From Aureisphaera sp963669405 (GTDB lineage Bacteria > Bacteroidota > Bacteroidia > Flavobacteriales > Flavobacteriaceae), in assembly GCA_963669405.2 (NCBI GenBank), contig CAXXHF010000002.1:1674001-1738000 (forward strand): 64,000 bases of DNA, given 5' to 3'. The notes below the pieces were generated by a model. The model worked only from the letters and a program-made list of their open reading frames with translations. It did not search any database and had not been told where the DNA came from. Every line of letters starts with the position of its first letter. The stretch's first letter is position 1. The position numbers and the translations under genes are program-made. This document shows, in pieces, positions 60,946 through 64,000 of this stretch.

Positions 60946-63672
60946 ATGAAAAAGGCATATATAGACAATCAGGCATTTGAGATAGTTGAAGGAGAAACCA
61001 TTCTTTCATTTATTAGAAGGTTTAAAGAAAAAAACCTCGTTCCAACTCTTTGTGATGCTCCTAATTTAGATCCGTTCGGATCATGCAGAGTTTGTAGTGT
61101 TGAGGTTGCTTTGTCAGAAAATGGCCCTGTAAAAACCATGGCCTCTTGTCATACACCTGTTTCCGAAGGGCAATATATTTATACAAGCACCGCATCTGTA
61201 AAAGAACTAAGAAAAAACATTGTGGAACTGGTTCTAACAGACCATCCATTAGATTGTTTAACCTGTGAAGTAAATGGCAACTGTGAATTACAAACCGTTG
61301 CCGCGCAAGTAGGTATACGAGATGTGCGTTATCCGGAAGGAGATAATCATCTTTATAAAATGAAAGATTTAAGTCATCCATATATGACCTCAGATCTTTC
61401 AAAATGCATTAATTGTTATCGTTGTGTTCGAGCCTGTGATGAAGTACAAGGGCAATTTGTTTTGAGTATGGCTGGACGAGGATTCGACACTCATATTATC
61501 AAAGGGTTCGATCAATCATTTATGGATTCTGACTGTGTGAGCTGTGGTGCTTGTTCGCAAGCTTGTCCTACCTCGGCTATTTCTGATGTATTTCAATCTA
61601 AGGCAATTCAAGCTACAGATACCACGAGAACCATTTGTACATATTGCGGAGTAGGATGTAATCTAGATGTAGCCACCAGCAATGGTGAAATTCTAAGTAT
61701 AACTGCACCTTATGATGCAGAAGTGAATCAAGGGCACACCTGTCTTAAAGGCCGCTACGCCTTCAAATTTTATGACCATCCCGAACGTCTGGACTCACCT
61801 ATGATAAAACGTAATGGTGAATTCGAAAAAGTAAGTTGGGATGAGGTTTATGATTATATCGCTTCAAAATTCACTGAATACAAAGATGAATTTGGACCTG
61901 ATTCACTAGCTGGGATTTCATCTTCACGATGTACCAATGAAGAAAACTACCTAATGCAAAAGTTTTTTAGAGCTGTTGTACAAACCAATAATATTGATGG
62001 TTGTGCCAGAGTTTGTCACTCTCCTACTGCTTTGGGGATGCAAAGAACTTTTGGTACAGGAGCTGCAACTAATTCTATTGAAGATCTAAAGTATACAGAT
62101 TGCATCATGGTGATTGGAGCCAATCCAACAGATGCTCATCCAGTAACAGGGGCAAAACTAAAGCAGTTTGCCATGAAGTCAGATCATGTTTCTATCGTTA
62201 TTGACCCAAGACGTACAGAACTTGCCAAATATGCAACTCATCATTTAGCTTTACGTCCCGGAACCAATGTTGCCGTACTAAATATGATGATGTACTACAT
62301 TATTACGGAAGGTCTAGTTGACAAAAGTTTCATTGAAGATAGAACCGAAGGATACGAGGCCTTCGAAAAAGAACTATTGAACATTGATCTAAATCATCTT
62401 GAATCTGTTTCGGGTGTTCCACGAGAAGAAGTAAGGGCCGCAGCCATAGCTTATGCTACAGCGCCAAATGCAATGTCATTTCATGGCCTTGGAGTAACCG
62501 AACATTCCCAAGGAACCTTCACCGTCATGCAAATTGCAGATCTTGCCCTACTTACGGGTAATATTGGTAGAAGAGGTGTAGGTGTAAATCCACTTCGTGG
62601 ACAAAATAATGTGCAAGGTAGTGCTGATATGGGTGTACAACCCCATCAAGGTGCTGGTTATTTAGATATAACCAATGACGCTGTTAACAAAAAATACAAT
62701 GAGTTTTATGGAGTAAATGTCCCCAAACAGATCGGGTATAAAATTCCAGAAATGTTTGATGCTGCTTTGGACGGGAAATTGAAAGCAATTTGGATCATAG
62801 GGGAAGATGTAGTACAAACCGACCCTAATACTCAGAAGGTTATAAGAGCTTTAGAAGCTACCGATCTAGTGATCGTTCAGGAGCTCTTTATGACAGAAAC
62901 TGCTAAATATGCAGATGTGATTTTGCCAGGTGCCTCTTTTCTAGAAAAGAGTGGAACGTTTACCAATGGAGAACGCCGTGTGCAAGCTGTAAGGCAGGTG
63001 GTTGAACCCGTAGAAGGGTCTAAACCTGACGGACAAATCATTGTGGATATGATGAACCGAATGGGTTATTCACAACCAGATTATACCCCAGACGATATGC
63101 TAGAGGAGATTTCACAAATCGTTCCTTTCTTTGCAGGAATACGCTGGGATCGATTAGGACTAAACGGACTGCAATGGCCTGTTGCTCAAGATGGCACCGA
63201 CACTCAAATATTACATACCACTGAATTTAAACGTGGTAAAGGGTATTTTGAATTTAATGCTTGGGAAGAGACTGAAGAATTGACTTCTCATGCCAAAGAG
63301 TATCCGTACATTCTTACTACCAATAGAGAGTTGGAACACTATAATTGTGGTGCAATGACAAGACGTACAGCCAATGAACAAATTCTTTCTGATGATTATC
63401 TAATGATTAACCCAGAAGATGCAAAAGAACACTTTATTAATGAAGGTGATTATGTTTGTTTGGAATCTCCGCGTGGAAAGGTTGATGTAAAGGCCCGAAT
63501 TACGGACGATGTCAAAAAAGGTGTTTTGAGTACTACTTTTCATTTTCCTGAAATTATGATCAATAATCTTACTGGAGACGTTCATGATTCCGAAGCCATG
63601 TGCCCAGAATATAAAGTAGTGGCTGTTCGTATAAGAAAGAGCAAAGGGAAGTTTAAATCTTTGGCAAATTAG
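60946..63672 (+). CDS. NAD-linked formate dehydrogenase alpha subunit, Cys-containing
   Basis: The 908-residue protein has a ferredoxin-type [2Fe-2S] site (Cys36, 47, 50, 68), a NuoG-like His/Cys cluster (100-113), two [4Fe-4S] ferredoxin motifs (154-164, 197-207), and the bis-MGD domain. That domain has a [4Fe-4S] set (Cys231, 234, 238, 266) and the molybdenum ligand Cys357-His358 (ARVCHSPT), so it is Cys- and not Sec-dependent. Product NADH and CO2 from formate. Confidence 0.94.
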   Translation: MKKAYIDNQAFEIVEGETILSFIRRFKEKNLVPTLCDAPNLDPFGSCRVCSVEVALSENGPVKTMASCHTPVSEGQYIYTSTASVKELRKNIVELVLTDHPLDCLTCEVNGNCELQTVAAQVGIRDVRYPEGDNHLYKMKDLSHPYMTSDLSKCINCYRCVRACDEVQGQFVLSMAGRGFDTHIIKGFDQSFMDSDCVSCGACSQACPTSAISDVFQSKAIQATDTTRTICTYCGVGCNLDVATSNGEILSITAPYDAEVNQGHTCLKGRYAFKFYDHPERLDSPMIKRNGEFEKVSWDEVYDYIASKFTEYKDEFGPDSLAGISSSRCTNEENYLMQKFFRAVVQTNNIDGCARVCHSPTALGMQRTFGTGAATNSIEDLKYTDCIMVIGANPTDAHPVTGAKLKQFAMKSDHVSIVIDPRRTELAKYATHHLALRPGTNVAVLNMMMYYIITEGLVDKSFIEDRTEGYEAFEKELLNIDLNHLESVSGVPREEVRAAAIAYATAPNAMSFHGLGVTEHSQGTFTVMQIADLALLTGNIGRRGVGVNPLRGQNNVQGSADMGVQPHQGAGYLDITNDAVNKKYNEFYGVNVPKQIGYKIPEMFDAALDGKLKAIWIIGEDVVQTDPNTQKVIRALEATDLVIVQELFMTETAKYADVILPGASFLEKSGTFTNGERRVQAVRQVVEPVEGSKPDGQIIVDMMNRMGYSQPDYTPDDMLEEISQIVPFFAGIRWDRLGLNGLQWPVAQDGTDTQILHTTEFKRGKGYFEFNAWEETEELTSHAKEYPYILTTNRELEHYNCGAMTRRTANEQILSDDYLMINPEDAKEHFINEGDYVCLESPRGKVDVKARITDDVKKGVLSTTFHFPEIMINNLTGDVHDSEAMCPEYKVVAVRIRKSKGKFKSLAN

Positions 63673-63705
63673 ATCATTATAGGTCTAAAGAACTTTGCTT
63701 TTTTC

Positions 63706-63719
63706 ATGACATAGGTCAT
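63706..63719 (+). promoter_or_regulatory. CRP/FNR-type site upstream of the CoA-transferase gene
   Basis: ATGACATAGGTCAT is a perfect 5-4-5 palindrome, the most symmetric of four similar sites. Its centre is 29.5 bp before CACTTTTG (63742-63749), a one-base variant of TAnnTTTG. Confidence 0.65.
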
Positions 63720-63741
63720 TTTATCCACAGTGTTTTACCTT

Positions 63742-63749
63742 CACTTTTG
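63742..63749 (+). promoter_or_regulatory. -7-like element of the CoA-transferase gene
   Basis: CACTTTTG differs from TAnnTTTG at the first base only. It lies 22 bp before the ATG at 63772 and at the same distance from its CRP/FNR-type site as at nap. Confidence 0.45.
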
Positions 63750-63771
63750 CAGGAAAATTAAAACTTGCTAA

Positions 63772-64000
63772 ATGATTGCTCATAATGTAAAAATAGTAAC
63801 AGCTCCAGAGGCCGTTTCTGTGGTAAAATCCAACGATAATGTGTTTTTTCAAGGGGCAGCTATGACCCCAAATTTGCTTATAGATCATCTTTGTGATCGT
63901 TACCAAGAGCTGAAGAATGTAGAGATTATACAAATTCATACCCATGGTAAAGCCAAATATTTAGAGGCACCATATAATGACTCCTTCAAAATGGTGACCT
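63772..64000 (+). CDS. Acetyl-CoA hydrolase/transferase-like protein (3' partial)
   Basis: Only the first 76 residues are in the window. AHNVKIVTAPEAVSVVKSND, VFFQGAAMTPNLLIDHLC and IIQIHTHGKAKYLEAP match the N-terminus of the acetyl-CoA hydrolase/4-hydroxybutyrate CoA-transferase family. It would take part in acyl-CoA exchange, for example acetate release. A palindromic CRP/FNR-type site lies upstream. The rest is to the right of the window. Confidence 0.8.
   Translation, partial: MIAHNVKIVTAPEAVSVVKSNDNVFFQGAAMTPNLLIDHLCDRYQELKNVEIIQIHTHGKAKYLEAPYNDSFKMVT

Noticed and set aside
1..64000. CRISPR arrays, insertion sequences, integrases, attachment sites, rRNA or phage genes
   Set aside because: No regularly spaced repeats, transposase motifs or terminal inverted repeats were seen when reading both strands; only one tRNA was found.

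Overview
The window looks like a chromosomal segment from a member of the Bacteroidota, most likely the Flavobacteriaceae. The base composition is AT-rich. Promoters carry the Bacteroidota -7 element TAnnTTTG, start codons mostly lack Shine-Dalgarno sequences, and there is a secreted protein with a type IX secretion C-terminal sorting domain. Lipoproteins are frequent, and the MoaC-MoaB fusion fits the phylum. The organism appears able to respire nitrate and to oxidise formate with NAD. All of this comes from reading the sequence; no database search was run.

Layout. 1-5131: the 3' part of a CadC-like regulator with a beta-propeller, a YceI-TPR secreted protein, a serine-hydrolase lipoprotein and an unknown secreted protein. 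5149-7003 (minus): HD phosphohydrolase, PlsC-type acyltransferase, bacilliredoxin. 7201-9298: T9SS cargo protein, TerB-DnaJ protein, YHS protein. 9404-14821: a manganese/zinc uptake operon (DtxR/MntR regulator, outer-membrane barrel, TroA-type binding lipoprotein, ATPase, two permeases that both end in DtxR-like winged-helix tails). 14875-18545: a small secreted protein, then (minus) a 52-residue FeoB-associated Cys-rich protein, FeoB, FeoA and a Sco1/SenC protein. 18699-20877: RseP, tRNA-Asn with a complete promoter and terminator, a lipoprotein.

20950-37762: a sensor kinase and an NtrC-type (sigma-54) response regulator lie divergent from an eight-gene export cluster (HlyD adaptor, ATPase, four double-length FtsX/MacB-type permeases, a second ATPase, TolC-like channel). 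Two tandem inverted-repeat operators lie between the two groups. 37989-43342: cupin protein, sodium/solute symporter, membrane LytTR regulator, a MORN-SurE fusion, a Cys-rich secreted protein.

43531-64000 is a molybdoenzyme island. On the minus strand is an unusual Nap cluster: napD, napA, a NapB-like protein with two tandem diheme units, a tetraheme lipoprotein, a four-cluster ferredoxin with a Tat motif, and an NrfD-type membrane subunit instead of NapC. On the plus strand are a molybdenum-cofactor operon (moeA, modE-like, TauE/SafE transporter, mobA, moaD, moeB-rhodanese, moaE, moaCB, moaA), formate-tetrahydrofolate ligase, and fdhD with a NAD-linked formate dehydrogenase. The start of an acetyl-CoA hydrolase/transferase gene ends the window.

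The most interesting signals: (1) four ATGAC-N4-GTCAT-like CRP/FNR-type sites upstream of nap, moeA, fhs and the CoA-transferase gene, each 29.5-30.5 bp from a -7-like element, which suggests one anaerobic regulon; (2) the winged-helix tails on both metal permeases, reminiscent of chlamydial YtgCR; (3) the NapC-less Nap electron-transfer chain with a duplicated NapB and a ferredoxin missing one cluster cysteine; (4) the four-permease, two-ATPase exporter with an apparently degenerate second ATPase and tandem upstream operators.
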